A DNA stretch of 6,657 bases, taken from positions 1-6,657 of the forward strand of contig CAJXPC010000099.1 in assembly GCA_913057845.1 (NCBI GenBank), in the 5' to 3' direction. Origin of the DNA: an uncultured Pseudomonadota bacterium (GTDB lineage Bacteria; Pseudomonadota; Gammaproteobacteria; Burkholderiales; Eutrophovitaceae). The translations under genes and the position numbers were made by a program. The notes under the pieces were generated by a model that was given only the letters and a program-made list of their open reading frames with translations, did not search any database and was not told the origin of the DNA. The stretch's first letter is position 1, and each line of letters opens with the position of its first letter. Below are positions 5,883-6,657 of the stretch, in pieces.

Positions 5883-6615
5883 ATGAATTCAAGAGATGAT
5901 TTAGCGATAAGTGAAGTAAATCAAAGCATCAATATGCGACCGCTCTGGTTACCGTTCACGCCTAACCGACAATTCAAAGCTGCCCCAAGACTCATCCATA
6001 AAGCGCAAGGTATGTTTTATGAGACGACTGAGGGCAAACAAATTCTTGATGGAATTTCTGGCCTTTGGTGTGTCAATGCTGGGCACGCGAGGGATCCTAT
6101 CGTCAAGGCTATTCAAAGGCAGGCGAAGGAACTCGATTACATTACCGCATTCAATATGGCTCACCCCATGCAGTTTCAAGCTGCAGAATTGATTGCGAAC
6201 CTAGCACCCGAAGGACTCGATACCGTTTTTTTCACAAACTCCGGCTCTGAGGCTATCGATACCGCACTGAAGATTGCACTCGGCTACCATCGAGCAAAAG
6301 GAGAGCACAGACATCGATTGGTGGGACGAGAGCGAGGCTACCATGGTGTTGGATTCGGGGGTATATCAGTAGGAGGGATGACGGCTAACCGTAAGGTATT
6401 CAGTTCAGCACTACTTCCTGGAGTCGATCACCTTCCCCACACACATAACCTTGAAGAAAACGCTTTTTCTAAGGGTCAACCAACTTGGGGCGCTCATTTG
6501 GCTGATGATCTTGAGCGGATCGTAGCACTTCATGATCAATCGAATATTGCTGCCGTTATCGTAGAACCTGTAGCCGGTTCCACCGGCGTACTCGTGCCTC
6601 CAGTAGGTTACTTAC
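5883..6615 (+). CDS. Class III aminotransferase, omega-amino acid (beta-alanine):pyruvate type, 3'-truncated
   Basis: The first 244 residues of a PLP-dependent class III aminotransferase; the family is about 440-450 long. The opening RPLWLPFTPNRQF (19-31) and DGISGLWCVNAGH (56-68) are typical of omega-amino acid:pyruvate transaminases such as that of Pseudomonas putida. Further landmarks are FFTNSGSEAIDTALK (116-130), where SGSE binds the PLP phosphate, RGYHG (151-155), the DHLPHT motif (182-187), NAFSKG (193-198) and VIVEPVAGSTGV (225-236). The sequence stops just before the expected DEV aspartate and the PLP-binding lysine, which are not in the window. The likely reaction moves an amino group from an omega- or beta-amino acid to pyruvate; taurine or another amine is not excluded. 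The start is fixed by GAGGAG at 5869-5874. The frame stays open into the adapter, so residues after Leu244 (PVSYTHLTLPTNRE) are artefact. It is divergent from the acyl-CoA operon. Confidence 0.93.
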
Positions 6616-6657
6616 CTGTCTCTTATACACATCTGACGCTGCCGACGAATAGAGAGG
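6616..6657. other. Nextera/Illumina P5-side adapter contamination (not biological)
   Basis: 6616-6648 is the reverse complement of the Nextera Read 1 transposase adapter, and 6616-6634 is the 19-bp Tn5 mosaic end. It is followed by ATAGAGAG (6649-6656), which from memory is the reverse complement of index S502/N502, and by the first base of the P5 oligo complement. Genomic sequence ends at about 6615, inside the aminotransferase gene. Confidence 0.98.

Noticed and set aside
5949..6250. Minus-strand frame 5949-6179 and plus-strand frame 6065-6250 within the aminotransferase
   Set aside because: Both overlap a strongly supported aminotransferase frame and show no motif or ribosome binding site.
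30..6634. 19-bp inverted repeats (30-48 and 6616-6634) framing the whole window like a transposon
   Set aside because: They are Tn5 mosaic ends within Nextera library adapters, flanked by index and P7/P5 bases. There is no transposase or target duplication, so this is library preparation, not a mobile element.

Overview
This is a 6.66 kb contig of proteobacterial type. Moderate GC content (judged by eye) and an aerobic acyl-CoA catabolic gene set suggest a gamma- or alphaproteobacterium, possibly free-living or aquatic. The organism call is inference from protein style only; there is no rRNA or other phylogenetic marker. Both ends are laboratory sequence. Bases 1-48 are the end of an Illumina P7 oligo, an 8-nt index and the Nextera Read 2 adapter. 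Bases 6616-6657 are the reverse complement of the Nextera Read 1 adapter plus an index. Only about 49-6615 is biological, and the genes at both edges are cut.

Layout. At the left edge is the 3' part of a plus-strand gene of uncertain function (to 707), convergent with everything to its right up to 5686. Six minus-strand genes form an apparent operon, transcribed from right to left. They are a large acyl-CoA dehydrogenase subunit (5686-4490), a small acyl-CoA dehydrogenase subunit (4428-3238), a 3-hydroxyacyl-CoA dehydrogenase (3207-2359), a MaoC-type hydratase (2319-1855), a protein of the 2-phosphosulfolactate phosphatase (ComB) family (1858-1106) and a small secreted LprI-like protein (1064-747). 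Gaps are about 30-60 nt, and there is an ATGA start/stop overlap between the MaoC and ComB-like genes. After a divergent control region of about 196 nt (5687-5882), which contains inverted repeats, a plus-strand class III aminotransferase of the omega-amino acid:pyruvate type begins at 5883. It is cut by the adapter after residue 244.

How the genes may work together. The two dehydrogenase subunits resemble the PimC/PimD-type pair that oxidises dicarboxylyl- or other bulky acyl-CoAs. The hydratase and 3-hydroxyacyl-CoA dehydrogenase would supply the next two beta-oxidation steps. No thiolase, CoA ligase, transporter or regulator lies inside the window, so the substrate is unknown. The ComB-like gene, which has Phe in place of the usual Arg in its N-terminal motif, is the unexpected member. 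The divergent aminotransferase could feed a deaminated omega-amino acid into the route, but this is speculation. No stretch over 300 bases lacks a gene. No tRNA, rRNA, CRISPR array, mobile element or convincing terminator was seen.
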